IMG/VR virus record: IMGVR_UViG_3300046011_004673
Coordinates: 1-44,218 of that record
Direction: 5' to 3' (one strand)
Source of the DNA: a virus
DNA: 44,218 bases
In this document: positions 7,411-17,872 of the stretch, in pieces
Layout of the letters: every line of letters starts with the position of its first letter
Numbering within the stretch: the first letter of the stretch is position 1
The notes under the pieces: model-generated
The model's database searches: none
What the model saw: the letters and a program-made list of their open reading frames with translations, nothing else
What the model was told of the DNA's origin: nothing
Translations under genes and position numbers: made by a program

Positions 7411-9239
7411 GAACCTTCGACGAGATCGTGCAGATCGTGTTGGACCTGCAACGCATCCAGGGCCCAACGCTGTTGGCGATGAAGGATGTGCTCGACCGCT
7501 ACGACGGCGACTGGGTGATCCCGATGCCATCGTTGAACGACGAGCCACGCCTGCCTCCGCTGACCCCGGCGCTGATTGGTGAGGCCGTCGATTCGATGGC
7601 AATGCGCGCATCGAGCGTGCGGCCGACCGTGTACTCGCCTGCCATCGATCCATCGAAGGACACGGGCCGTCGCTCGCGTGCGTACGCCACGACCCGGCGC
7701 AAGATCATCGCTGCGACGTACCACGAATCGAAGTGGTTGCTCGGCCGTCGCCGTTTCTACCGGCAACTGGCGGCGTACCACACCGGCTCGCTGGTCGTGG
7801 TGCCCGACTTCGAGACGAAGATGCCCCGCATCGAGGTTCGTGATCCGCTGAGTTCGCTCGTCGAGCCGCAGGCCAACGAGCAGTTGCGGCCACCGGACTA
7901 CTGCGCGTTCATCACACGCCACTCGGGCGAGCACCTCCGTCGGTTGTACCCACGCGCGCGTAGTGAGCAGGGTGGTCCAATCCCGCCGATGGAAGCACAC
8001 GAGATGTGGGACTGCGTGGAGTGGTTCGACCTGGATCAGATCGTGTTCGGCATCGTCGGCCCGGTGCGTGACTACGTCAACACCTACTACAACCGCACCA
8101 TGTCTGCACCGTGGATGCAGTTGAGCCCTGCGTATCCGAACCGTGCGGAGATCGTCCCGGCCGTCGTGCCGCACAACGTGTCGCTCGGCAAGATTGCCAG
8201 CCGTATCGGCTCCATGCTCGGCAACGTCGACCTGCAGGCGAAGCTCATGGCGTTGGACATCGTCGCCCAGGAGAAGGCGATCTTCCCCGACATGTACGCG
8301 ATCGGCCGGCAGAGCGGAATGCCCCAGGTCGTCGGCGGCCAGTGGAAGGACGGACGCGAGGGCGAGATCAACATGGTGCTTGACGTGGAGTCGATCGGAA
8401 TGCTACGCAACACGCCCGATCAGCGCACCGGCCAGATCATCGACCGCTTGGAGCGCAACTTCCGTGTCTCCACCGGCCTTGTCCCCCAAACGGGGGGTGA
8501 AACGTACGGCGCGCTGCGCACCGGCGCTGGCATCAACGCCCTCGCTGGCATGGCCGTTGATCACCGCATTCAGGAACTGCATGAGATCAGCGAGGCGTAC
8601 ATGCCGCACCTGAACCATGCGATCCTGGCGACCTACAAGGGCTACTGGCCCGATCAGAAGTACGTCCTGTTCTCGGGCTGGCCCGACGATCCGGGTCGTG
8701 TGTCGTTCACGCCCGAGGAGCACATCGAGACGTACGACAACACGGTGTCGTACGCCATCGCTGGCGCCGACGTCGTGCAGCAGACGCAGATTCTTGGCTC
8801 GCTGTTGGGCACGGGCACCATCAGCCGTCGCACGTTCCGTCAGAAGCATCCGTGGATCAACGATCCCGAGGCCGAGGGCGCGCTGGTAGACGAGGAGCAG
8901 TTCGAGGAAGCGTTGAAGCAGTCGATCATCCAGCAGTTGGCAACCGGGCAGATGCCGTTGCCGGTGGCGGCGATGATCCGTCGTGAACTGTCCGGCGGCG
9001 AGGACATCTTCACCGCCGTCGAGAAGGCCGACAAGATGATGCGCGAGCGTCAGGCAACCCCTGCACCAGCCGCACCGGAAGGTATGGTGGCACCGCCCGA
9101 ATCCATGCCTGGCATGGCCGGTGGCCCTGGGGCGCTACAGCAGCCGTCCCCCGCAATCGCACCTCCCGAGCAGCAGCAGATCGAGGTGCCAGGTGACGTT
9201 CAGCGGATGCGTCAATTGATGCAGGTCATGGGAGGCTGA
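7407..9239 (+). CDS. Portal protein
   Basis: A 610-residue protein directly after the terminase, the usual place for the dodecameric portal that forms the DNA gate at one capsid vertex. The GTG start at 7407 overlaps the terminase stop by four bases and has a GGAG upstream. The body is mixed helix and strand with a long helical region around residues 300-400, and the last 80 residues are low-complexity Pro/Gln/Ala, common in portal C-termini. Position, size and composition support the call; no short signature motif is decisive. Confidence 0.85.
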   Translation: MRTFDEIVQIVLDLQRIQGPTLLAMKDVLDRYDGDWVIPMPSLNDEPRLPPLTPALIGEAVDSMAMRASSVRPTVYSPAIDPSKDTGRRSRAYATTRRKIIAATYHESKWLLGRRRFYRQLAAYHTGSLVVVPDFETKMPRIEVRDPLSSLVEPQANEQLRPPDYCAFITRHSGEHLRRLYPRARSEQGGPIPPMEAHEMWDCVEWFDLDQIVFGIVGPVRDYVNTYYNRTMSAPWMQLSPAYPNRAEIVPAVVPHNVSLGKIASRIGSMLGNVDLQAKLMALDIVAQEKAIFPDMYAIGRQSGMPQVVGGQWKDGREGEINMVLDVESIGMLRNTPDQRTGQIIDRLERNFRVSTGLVPQTGGETYGALRTGAGINALAGMAVDHRIQELHEISEAYMPHLNHAILATYKGYWPDQKYVLFSGWPDDPGRVSFTPEEHIETYDNTVSYAIAGADVVQQTQILGSLLGTGTISRRTFRQKHPWINDPEAEGALVDEEQFEEALKQSIIQQLATGQMPLPVAAMIRRELSGGEDIFTAVEKADKMMRERQATPAPAAPEGMVAPPESMPGMAGGPGALQQPSPAIAPPEQQQIEVPGDVQRMRQLMQVMGG

Positions 9240-9240
9240 C

Positions 9241-9717
9241 GTGCCGAGAAAGCGCAAGACGCAGAGCGGGATGCCCGCTCAACCCATCAAGGCAGTGCCC
9301 GGCACCGGCTACGGTCAGGGCATCAAGCAGGAACAGTTCGCACGGCAAATGCCTGCACCCAATGTGCGTGCTGGGGCCGCAAGGCCCTCCGTATTGGCTC
9401 CGATGCGCCCCCAAGCATCGAGGCCCACGGCCCCAGCCGCACAACCTCCGCAGCCGGTAGCGCAACAGATGACATCGCCACAGAGGCCCGACCTCATGGC
9501 AATCGCTCAGCAGATGCGTGGCGGCGGTGGGTTGCTCCAGAGTCCAACGGCACGACCGAACGAACCTGTCACCGCCGGTCTGCGCATCGGGCCGGGAGGT
9601 GGCCCCGAGATGCTGTCGCGTCCGTACGGCAGCCCGTTGACCGACATGATGATGCAACTCTCACGCGCCACCGGCGATCCGTACTTCGCTGACTTGGCGC
9701 AGAGGAGTCGGGCGTGA
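9241..9717 (+). CDS. Proline/alanine/glutamine-rich protein, unknown
   Basis: A 158-residue largely disordered protein (GTG start one base after the portal stop). It is rich in Pro, Ala, Gln and Met and has a short conserved-looking end (DMMMQLSRATGDPYFADLA). It may be a portal-associated or ejected protein since it lies between portal and the giant virion protein, with a four-base GTGA overlap into the latter. No family recognised. Confidence 0.5.
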   Translation: MPRKRKTQSGMPAQPIKAVPGTGYGQGIKQEQFARQMPAPNVRAGAARPSVLAPMRPQASRPTAPAAQPPQPVAQQMTSPQRPDLMAIAQQMRGGGGLLQSPTARPNEPVTAGLRIGPGGGPEMLSRPYGSPLTDMMMQLSRATGDPYFADLAQRSRA

Positions 9718-12700
9718 CCGACTGGAGCAACTGGAACCCTGAGTCCGAACTGATCACGGCGATCCAGAAGAACATCGACATCAACAACCGTGTTCGTTTG
9801 GTGACCAGCATCAACCCATTGGTGCGCAACGACGCGCAGTTGGCGATGCGAATGGCCTCGTTGCCGATCTCGACGGACCAGTTGGGTACCAACTCGTTTG
9901 CGTTGGCAGGCATGATGGCGGCCGACCAGTTGCGCAGCAACGTGGAGTCAATGACTCCGGCGATGCAGCGCATGGTGTGGGCGCGCCTGCCCCGAGCGCA
10001 GCAGATGGCGTTGACGCAGCAGGGGTACCAGCCGCAGAAGGTCGATGAGTACGGCGTCACCGACATGCTGGGCGATGCGCTCAAACTGCCGTTCCAGATC
10101 GTTGCTGCACCGTTGAAAGGGCTCGGTCAGGTCACCAAGCCGATCTGGCAACCGGCGCTGCAAGGTCTGGCATGGGTGGGCGATCAGCCTGCCCACATCT
10201 ATCGCGCTATCCGCACGATGGACGACGGTCAGCAGTGGGCGGGCCTGGGCGGCGCGCTGCTGGGCATCGGTGCTGCCATTGCAGCAATTCCGACCGGCGG
10301 GTCATCACTGCTGGCGCTCGGCGCAATTGGAGCCGCCGGCCTGGGTGGCGCAGTAGCAGGCTCAATTGCGGCTGACCCGTTGAACCCGATGGACTTCGGG
10401 CGTGCGTGGATGGACACACGCGACGGCGAGCGTGCGTTCGATCGCGCTGCCAGTCGGTACGCCGAAGGGCTGTTGGGCGACCCTCGGTTGAAGACCCTGG
10501 CCGTCGAGATTGCAGACATCTCCGATCGGTCGATCTACGAGATTGCTCGCGAGGTCGCCGGGGCGAGAGAGACGGACGCTGCCCAGCGCAACAACTCGTA
10601 CCTGAGTGAACTGAGTCGCATTGCCGATGGCATTGCACAGCCCAACACGGCGCAGCACCAGGCGGTGATGCAGTCGTTGCAGAAGTTGATGACGGAGCCG
10701 GTGTTCTTGGAGGCGGTCAACAAGCTCCAGAACGGCAAGATCAGCATTGGACGCGACCTGGCGGATGCGTTGCCGTGGGTGGAGAAGGACAGTGCGATCT
10801 ACACGATGATCTCGGGCGGCGCCGACGCGCTGTTCCAGATTGCGGTCGATCCGTTCCTGATGCTTGGGCGCGCCAACGATGTCGTCAAGTTCCACCGTCT
10901 CGGACTCGACGTGATCGACGATGCGTTCAGCATCCAGCGGTTCAACGAGATTGCAGAGAACGTGCCGTCGGTGAAGCGGCTGCACACCAAGTTGGCCGAA
11001 GCGGTGATGACCGACGACTACGAAATGGCGCGTCGTCTGGGCACCGACAACGTGTCGCTGTGGGAAGGTCTGCGCACCTACCGGGAGAACGGCATCAGAG
11101 AAGGCGTCATCACGCCGACCGAGTTCGGCGCTGAGCACATCCGGGCGTACGTGAAGGATGTGAAGGACATGAAGTCCATCCTGTCCGGCATCGGCACCTA
11201 TCGCAACAAGGAACAGTTGATGCTCAAGGGCTTCAACTACCGCAACGAGGCGTGGGCGCGTACGGCTGGCAAGGTGCGCAGCTTCTCGAGCGGCCTCACC
11301 GACATTCGGTCGGAAAGGCAGATGCTCAAGGAGATGGAGAAGTCGGGGGTCAACCGTGTCATGGACGGTTTGCCTGCCCATCTGCGGTTGCATCGCCCGG
11401 TGCAGGAGGACATTCCGTTCCTGCAGGTCGTGGCGAACAACAGGGATTTCTTGGCTCCGGGGCGCACTGGCTGGGATGTACTGGCTGACGAGCCTGCGAA
11501 GTTGAACGACGTGATGTTCGACTTTGCCAACCGTCTCGGCAAGCACGACTTGTTGCCCGACGACGACATTCAGTTCTTGGAGGATCTGCAACTGTCGATC
11601 GCGCAGAACGGCCGGCCGCTGCAGCGCAAGACGTCGGAGTTCTCGGCCATCACCGACCGGCTGTCGGACATTGCGCAACGCACGTTGGCGCTGCCGATCG
11701 ACGAGCGGGCGGCGACGTTCTTGGACGAGTACGCCATGTACAAGGAAGTGAACCCGCTGGCGCGCAAGGTGGGCCGCAGGGTCGCCACGGTGTTGCCTCG
11801 CACGTCGCACGCCGTGGGCACCACAATGCAGATGGCAACCACCATGATTTCGCCCACGAAGGGCATCAAGTTGGTGGGCGAAGGCGCGCCGGAGAACATC
11901 CGTCAGTTCGTCGAGGTGCTGCGGTTGACGTCGATGCCCGAGTACATGCGGCGCATGTGGTTCGACGAGATTATCAAGCACCCAACCGGGCATGCCCGTG
12001 GCGCAGCCATGCTCACCGCTTTGGACAACGGGTTGACGATTGCTGGTATGCGGTCGTTGAAGGGCGGCGAGGAGTTCGTCGACAAGTTCCTGCTGCACGC
12101 CCAGCACGCATACGGCCTGGGCGGCACGGTCGATCGCACGTACATCAACGGCCGACGCATGGTCACGTCGCCGCTGCTGGACGACACGGCGCAGTTCCTG
12201 ATGATGCCGAACCTCACCGATCTGCGCAAGCTCACGCGCTCGGGGTTCGTGTCGCAGGTGATGGGCGTGACCGACGTCAAGGTGTTGGACTCGTTCGTCA
12301 ACCAGGTGTGGAAGCCTGCCGTGCTGTTGCGCATGGCATTCATCCCACGCGCTGCCGGTGAAGAGTGGATCAACTTCATGCTGCGTGGCGGCTTCGGCTC
12401 CATCGTGGAGAACATGGGCGGTCAGTACGTCGGTCGCTACCGGGCATGGCGCAACGTGATCGAGAAGGTCGAGAAGTTGGGCGCAGCGAAGGTTGGCAAG
12501 GGTGCGCTCACCGCCGAGGAGGCGTTGCTGTACTCGCAGGGCCCGTTGCCAAAGATGATGCGGCCCGTCGAGCGGATGCTCAATCGGTTCGACTGGACGG
12601 CTCCGATGCAGCGGCGCATGAGCGATTTCGCTGAGAACCTGCAGTATTGGCTCACGCCCGAGTCGATGCAGGTGACGCTGCGGTCGGGCCTCGAGGTGCC

Positions 12701-15700
12701 TGGCGGGGGTGGCTTAGGGTTGCAGCAGCCGATCAACCGGATGCTGGATCGCATCGGCGGCGACGCTCGTCGACAGTTGTCCAGTGGTGCGTCCGAGCGG
12801 GAACTGCGTGCAGCCATGACCCGTCAGGGTCGGTTCGCCAAGATGGTGCCCACGTCGGAGAAGGCGTGGTTCAACGTGGCCGACTACGCCGACACCCTGT
12901 TGATGGGGTCGCCGTCGTCGTGGCGCCGACTGGTGGCTGGCGGTGTCAACGACTACACCGTGGAAGCAGGCGAGCAGTTCGCCAAGACGTTCCAAACGGT
13001 GTTGATGCGCGAGGTGTCGGCCACCGAGGCAGGCAACTTCGAGCGTGGGTACGAGCGCAGCGATCTCAAGACCTTTGAGGTGCCGGACGGCCAGGGTGGC
13101 ATGAAGACCGTTCGGGCCGTGGCGATGCGTGGCGGCTGGAAGCGGCACGAACGCGTCATCGGTGATCCGATGTTCAACTACGCAGCTCATCAGGGCGTGC
13201 TGAACACGATTGCACTCGACGAGGGTGGCCGGCGTGTGGCGACCGAGGTGCTGTCGCGCGTGTTGCCGTCGTCGTTGACATACGACGACGTGGCGAGCTT
13301 CTTGGACCAGGCCGCACGCATCGACGATCCGCTGGTGCGCGAACTGCTGCTCGGCTTCTCGGCCAACGACACGAAGGTTGCACGCGTCACGTTGGAAGCG
13401 GTGGCTCGTCAAGACCCGTTCTTCGCCCTGGTGAAGAACCGGCTGCCCGAGACTGGGCCGATCACGCTCGACGAGGTGCGTGACGTCACCGACGCAGTGT
13501 TGGCTCGCTACACCGAGGTCGTCGGTGATGTGCTCAAGTGGCGTCGGGACATGCCGAACGAGGTCAAGAACGAGGTGTGGGCGTACACCCGCACGGGCGA
13601 GATCCTGCCATCGGAAGCGACCTTCAACACCGTGCCCGATCTGCCGCCGATGTTCGACACTGTGAAAGTGTTGATCGACGACGACGTGCGTGACGCGCTC
13701 AGCCGGGTGCAAGACGGTCTGGCAGCAGCAATGCGCCGAGGCATCGACGAGCACGACTACCAACGGCAGTTGATGAACCACCTGTACACGTCGCCGCAGA
13801 CGCTGTACGGCCCGAACAGCGCCGACGCCTCTCGTCGCCTGGCGCGCATTCAGCGGGACGAAGCACGCAAGGCCGTGAAGGCAGAACGCAAGCAGGCGCT
13901 CGATGACGCCCAGGAGTTGGGTGAGGACATCGATCCAGCCGTACTGGCAGGGTTCGATCAGCGGCTGGCGGCGTTGGACGCCGAGCAGGTGTTGGCCGAC
14001 GAGGCGCGCCGTCTCGCTGTCGAGCAGGGCGACATGCGCACCTACCGGCTGTACAACAACATCGACGAGGCCGACGCCGACGTGCGTGCGTTGCTGGCCG
14101 GGCACTTCGAGAACACCACCGTGCAGGAGCGAGCAGCGTTGTCGTTCCAGTCGCCGGGCGGCTCCAACCACGCCGAGTACGACAACGTCACCGTCTACCG
14201 ACCCGACAGCGCGCTGATCATCCCTGACGAAGCGGTGCGCTCCATGTGGGATTCGCTGCCTCCGATGTACGAAGGCGAGCAGGCGCGCAACGCTGGTGAT
14301 CTGGCCGACCTGTTGGTGAGCGAGATGGCACGCGCAGCAGGCATCGGCAACGCTTCGCAGATCCTGCAACATCGTGCCCAACTGGTCAGCATGTATCTCG
14401 AGCAGATGGACATGGCGTACCGCCGGGGCAAGCAGTTCTTCGGCTTCGATCTGCTCGACGACAGCACGGTTGCGCAGTCGAGTCGCCCGGCCATCCGTGG
14501 CTACTTCACGGCACCCAATCCGGCTGACAACCTGCCCGACCTCGACATGCTGTTTGCCGATCAGGCGCTGGTCAGCGAACTCAACTTGGCGATGAAGAAC
14601 CTGATGGCTCGTCACGGCAAGCTCGGCCCTGAGGTGCCAGAGGTGTTCGCTGTGCGTGTGCCTCGCGCCGTGACTGACAACCGGTCGACGAGCGTGATGA
14701 GCCCGTTGGCCCAGCGGATGCAGATTCGGTCGGCAACGCAGGACGACGCATTGCTCGATGACCTGGCGCAGATGCGTGCTGACGCAGCCAATGCACGCGA
14801 GCCGTTGACTTCGGAGATTCGCCCGATCGCAACGCGCCCGGGCACTGAACTGCCGGCCATCTGGACAGCGCACCGCAACTTCGTCAAGGAACGCGTGCAG
14901 TTGGCGAGCGAGATTCAGAACCCGGACGCCGCCCAGGCGTACGCCGATCGCATGTGGACGCATATCAAGCAGATGACCGGCAAGAAGAGCCGTGAGACGC
15001 AGCGTGCCCGCTTTGATGAGCGCACCATGAAGGCCGAGGACGGCACTGAGCAGACGGTGCGCAAGTCGCGCGTGTACCGCTACGGCAAGGACAACAAGGA
15101 GATCATCGAAGTCCGAGAGGGTGAGGAACTGCACCCCGAGTCGACGTTCGTCGATGAGCGCGGCAAGAAGATCAAGTACGGCGACGGGCTGTTCATGGAG
15201 CCAGCGTCCTTGACCTATGAGCCGAACGATCTGATGTGGCAGTTGATTGGCTCGATGATCGAAGATGCGTTTGATGCGCAGCGTGGCATCTTGCGTCACG
15301 AACGCAAGGCTGAGATGATTACCGTGCGCGGCCGGTTGGAACCGTCGCCCGACTGGGTGCCGGTTTATCGGTCGAAGGACACGCACGTTCCTGACGAGGC
15401 GCACGGTGGTCCGCAGTTTGCGATCGGGCCTGCGTTGGAACCGTTGAAGGAGAACACGTGGCAGAGGATCGTCCGCTACGGCTTCGACGAAGTGATCGGG
15501 CCAGCGATCGATGCGATCGTTCGTCGCCCGATGGCGTTCCACTTCTTTGCACAGCGGTACCGGTTTGCCAAGCAGGCGAACCAGTGGATGCTCGATCCCG
15601 AACTGACGGGGCGCGCAACTCAGGCTCTCGCCAACGTGCTGCACAGTCGGGCGGTGGTTGATCAGACGCGCATCGACGAGGTCAGCGATCTTGTGCGCCG

Positions 15701-17864
15701 CATGGCATCGGTGGACGGGTACTCGGCCGAGAAGTGGGGCGCTCGGGAGTCGATGGCGTGGCTGCGTTCACTGCCTGCCGACGAGATTGCCCCGACCTGG
15801 CGACGCATCAGAGAAGCGATCGACACACGGGTGGCGACCTTGCCGGAGAGCAGCGCAACTTCGCAGTCGCTGCGCGTCACGTCGAAGGACATGACCCGGC
15901 TGGAGAATGAGTTGCTTCGGGGACTGCCGCTCAACTCGGCCATGCCACAGATCATGCGTGATGAGCGGTTGGCAGACGGGTTGCGGGACATCGTCAACAG
16001 CAGCACTGTGGAGCGCGATCTGTTGGCCGAGATGGAGCGGCTGCTGCCCGTTGGTGCGATCTACGACGCCGAACGGCTGCACAAGTCGTGGAACTACTAC
16101 GTCGGCCAGGAGCGCCGGTACGGCGCCATCAGTCGTGAAAAGACGATGTCGATGGACGAGGCACAGGCGATTGCCGCTCACGCCAAGGAGGTGCGTCACG
16201 CGAACGACGCAGCCGGCAACTTGGCTGCCGAGGCGGCGCTGCGCGACATCATGCCGTTCATCGACTCGCAGAAGGTGCGCACTCAGTTCGCTGAGTATGG
16301 GCGAGGCCTGTTGCCGTTTTGGTACGCCGAAGAGAACTTCTTGAAGCGGTGGGGGCGCACGATCCTGGACGATCCGACGGTGATCCGCAAGGCGCAGTTG
16401 ACCTACATGGGCCTGCGCACCGTGGGCATCGTTCGCCAGGACGAGCAAGGCCAGGATTGGTTCGTCTACCCAGGTTCGGGGTTGCTGGTGGAAACCATGT
16501 CGAAGGTGCTGCCGGGTGTTGGTGTTGCAGCGATTGGCACGATGTTCCAGTCGCCTACGTCGTCGATGTTTCCTGGTCTGTCGGAGCGGTTCGGCACGCC
16601 TTCGTTCTCGCCGTTCGTGTCGGTGCCGATGGACTTGGCGACGCATATGTTCGCTGAGTTCGTTGACCTAGCACCTATCGAGCGAGCGATGTTGGGTGAC
16701 TACGCAGCCAACCGCAATGCGTTGGAGCATCTCATCCCGACGTCGGTCACGAACATCTGGGATGGCGTGATGCAGGGTGGCTTCGGGCGTGTGGACGAAG
16801 CCAACGTCCGCTACTCGTCGGCGCTGATGAGCGCAATGGCGCACCTCGACGCCATCGGTGATGGCTTGCCCGACAACGCCAACGCGCAGATGCGTGACGA
16901 GTTCCTCAGGCGCGCTCGAGAGCACGCACGCGTGATTCTGTTCAGCCAGGCCATTGCTGGGTTTTTCACACCGGGCCCACCGCAGGCGTTGATCACCGGC
17001 GAGACAGGCGGCTTCACCGGATTTGGTGCGCAAGACCCACGGGACATCCTCAACGGCCAGTACCAGACGTTGATCCGGGAACTGGGCATCGACGAAGGCA
17101 CCGTGAGGTTCTTGGAGTTGAACCAAGACGCCAACCTGTTCGACATCGTCAACCCCATTGCGCTGACGGTTGGCAAGACCGAGTCGGAAAGCGGAGCGTC
17201 GTTGCCTACGACCGAAGAGGCAGTGCAGTTCTACACGCAGCACAGCGACTACTTGCAGGCCATGCCGTTCGCTGGACCGTGGTTGCTGCCTGTGGCGAAG
17301 GAAGGCGACGAGCGGTCGCAGTATGCCTACGACCAGCAGTTGATCGAAGGCTTGCGTCGCAGGCTGACGCCCGAGGAGTTTTTGGCCGAACTCAAGTACA
17401 AGGAAGCTGCACCGCGCTACTTCGCGTTGAAGAAGCAGTACCTCGATGCCGTCGATCGCATGAAGATGGCAGGCAACGAGTCGGGTGTCGAGAGGGCCAA
17501 CCAGTATTGGCAATCGACATCGACGGCGTATCGAGCAGCACACCCGATCTTCGACGAGCAGATGAGCAGCAGCGACGGCCGGCAGCGGCGTGCATCGGTC
17601 ATCGACGAGATGCGCACGGCGGTCTACGATCCGCTCGTACCGCCATCGCCACAGTTGGAGGGTCTGCGTGAGATCATGACCACGTGGGACCAGTACAAGA
17701 TTGCGCTGGCAACATTGCGAGAGGACGGTTCGGCACGTGGCCGAGCCAGCGTGGAGCAGGCCAAGGCGACGTTCGAGCGGATGATGGACGACCTGATGAC
17801 GCGACGGCCGGAGTTGCGGTCGTTCTACTTGGCTATCATCCGGCCAGAAGCCGATCTGGATTGA
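9714..17864 (+). CDS. Giant virion (putative ejection) protein, 2716 residues
   Basis: One uninterrupted reading frame of 8.15 kb, 18 percent of the window. GTG start with AGAGGAG SD. A Gly/Ala hydrophobic block at about residues 176-215 could insert in membranes. Near residue 860, a WKPAVLLRMAFIPRAAGEEW segment is a pattern I have seen in very large proteins of podovirus-like environmental phages; another conserved-looking region runs from about 2190 (LPFWYAEENFLKRW) to about 2420. Long charged helical stretches separate them. I see no lytic transglycosylase, protease or polymerase motif. By position after the portal and by size it resembles internal ejection proteins such as T7 gp16 in role only; this is inference. 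Confidence 0.75.
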   Translation: MTDWSNWNPESELITAIQKNIDINNRVRLVTSINPLVRNDAQLAMRMASLPISTDQLGTNSFALAGMMAADQLRSNVESMTPAMQRMVWARLPRAQQMALTQQGYQPQKVDEYGVTDMLGDALKLPFQIVAAPLKGLGQVTKPIWQPALQGLAWVGDQPAHIYRAIRTMDDGQQWAGLGGALLGIGAAIAAIPTGGSSLLALGAIGAAGLGGAVAGSIAADPLNPMDFGRAWMDTRDGERAFDRAASRYAEGLLGDPRLKTLAVEIADISDRSIYEIAREVAGARETDAAQRNNSYLSELSRIADGIAQPNTAQHQAVMQSLQKLMTEPVFLEAVNKLQNGKISIGRDLADALPWVEKDSAIYTMISGGADALFQIAVDPFLMLGRANDVVKFHRLGLDVIDDAFSIQRFNEIAENVPSVKRLHTKLAEAVMTDDYEMARRLGTDNVSLWEGLRTYRENGIREGVITPTEFGAEHIRAYVKDVKDMKSILSGIGTYRNKEQLMLKGFNYRNEAWARTAGKVRSFSSGLTDIRSERQMLKEMEKSGVNRVMDGLPAHLRLHRPVQEDIPFLQVVANNRDFLAPGRTGWDVLADEPAKLNDVMFDFANRLGKHDLLPDDDIQFLEDLQLSIAQNGRPLQRKTSEFSAITDRLSDIAQRTLALPIDERAATFLDEYAMYKEVNPLARKVGRRVATVLPRTSHAVGTTMQMATTMISPTKGIKLVGEGAPENIRQFVEVLRLTSMPEYMRRMWFDEIIKHPTGHARGAAMLTALDNGLTIAGMRSLKGGEEFVDKFLLHAQHAYGLGGTVDRTYINGRRMVTSPLLDDTAQFLMMPNLTDLRKLTRSGFVSQVMGVTDVKVLDSFVNQVWKPAVLLRMAFIPRAAGEEWINFMLRGGFGSIVENMGGQYVGRYRAWRNVIEKVEKLGAAKVGKGALTAEEALLYSQGPLPKMMRPVERMLNRFDWTAPMQRRMSDFAENLQYWLTPESMQVTLRSGLEVPGGGGLGLQQPINRMLDRIGGDARRQLSSGASERELRAAMTRQGRFAKMVPTSEKAWFNVADYADTLLMGSPSSWRRLVAGGVNDYTVEAGEQFAKTFQTVLMREVSATEAGNFERGYERSDLKTFEVPDGQGGMKTVRAVAMRGGWKRHERVIGDPMFNYAAHQGVLNTIALDEGGRRVATEVLSRVLPSSLTYDDVASFLDQAARIDDPLVRELLLGFSANDTKVARVTLEAVARQDPFFALVKNRLPETGPITLDEVRDVTDAVLARYTEVVGDVLKWRRDMPNEVKNEVWAYTRTGEILPSEATFNTVPDLPPMFDTVKVLIDDDVRDALSRVQDGLAAAMRRGIDEHDYQRQLMNHLYTSPQTLYGPNSADASRRLARIQRDEARKAVKAERKQALDDAQELGEDIDPAVLAGFDQRLAALDAEQVLADEARRLAVEQGDMRTYRLYNNIDEADADVRALLAGHFENTTVQERAALSFQSPGGSNHAEYDNVTVYRPDSALIIPDEAVRSMWDSLPPMYEGEQARNAGDLADLLVSEMARAAGIGNASQILQHRAQLVSMYLEQMDMAYRRGKQFFGFDLLDDSTVAQSSRPAIRGYFTAPNPADNLPDLDMLFADQALVSELNLAMKNLMARHGKLGPEVPEVFAVRVPRAVTDNRSTSVMSPLAQRMQIRSATQDDALLDDLAQMRADAANAREPLTSEIRPIATRPGTELPAIWTAHRNFVKERVQLASEIQNPDAAQAYADRMWTHIKQMTGKKSRETQRARFDERTMKAEDGTEQTVRKSRVYRYGKDNKEIIEVREGEELHPESTFVDERGKKIKYGDGLFMEPASLTYEPNDLMWQLIGSMIEDAFDAQRGILRHERKAEMITVRGRLEPSPDWVPVYRSKDTHVPDEAHGGPQFAIGPALEPLKENTWQRIVRYGFDEVIGPAIDAIVRRPMAFHFFAQRYRFAKQANQWMLDPELTGRATQALANVLHSRAVVDQTRIDEVSDLVRRMASVDGYSAEKWGARESMAWLRSLPADEIAPTWRRIREAIDTRVATLPESSATSQSLRVTSKDMTRLENELLRGLPLNSAMPQIMRDERLADGLRDIVNSSTVERDLLAEMERLLPVGAIYDAERLHKSWNYYVGQERRYGAISREKTMSMDEAQAIAAHAKEVRHANDAAGNLAAEAALRDIMPFIDSQKVRTQFAEYGRGLLPFWYAEENFLKRWGRTILDDPTVIRKAQLTYMGLRTVGIVRQDEQGQDWFVYPGSGLLVETMSKVLPGVGVAAIGTMFQSPTSSMFPGLSERFGTPSFSPFVSVPMDLATHMFAEFVDLAPIERAMLGDYAANRNALEHLIPTSVTNIWDGVMQGGFGRVDEANVRYSSALMSAMAHLDAIGDGLPDNANAQMRDEFLRRAREHARVILFSQAIAGFFTPGPPQALITGETGGFTGFGAQDPRDILNGQYQTLIRELGIDEGTVRFLELNQDANLFDIVNPIALTVGKTESESGASLPTTEEAVQFYTQHSDYLQAMPFAGPWLLPVAKEGDERSQYAYDQQLIEGLRRRLTPEEFLAELKYKEAAPRYFALKKQYLDAVDRMKMAGNESGVERANQYWQSTSTAYRAAHPIFDEQMSSSDGRQRRASVIDEMRTAVYDPLVPPSPQLEGLREIMTTWDQYKIALATLREDGSARGRASVEQAKATFERMMDDLMTRRPELRSFYLAIIRPEADLD

Positions 17865-17872
17865 GGTGACGC

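Noticed and set aside
9241-9717. Head-maturation protease
   Set aside because: The position after the portal is typical, but no Ser/His/Asp catalytic pattern or ClpP-like motif is visible; the sequence is low-complexity.
12714-15644. 976-residue open frame on the - strand inside the giant gene
   Set aside because: Antisense of a very long, GC-rich coding region; composition is Arg/His/Gln/Leu-rich without motifs, and no SD or operon context. The + frame has clear protein pattern and coupling.
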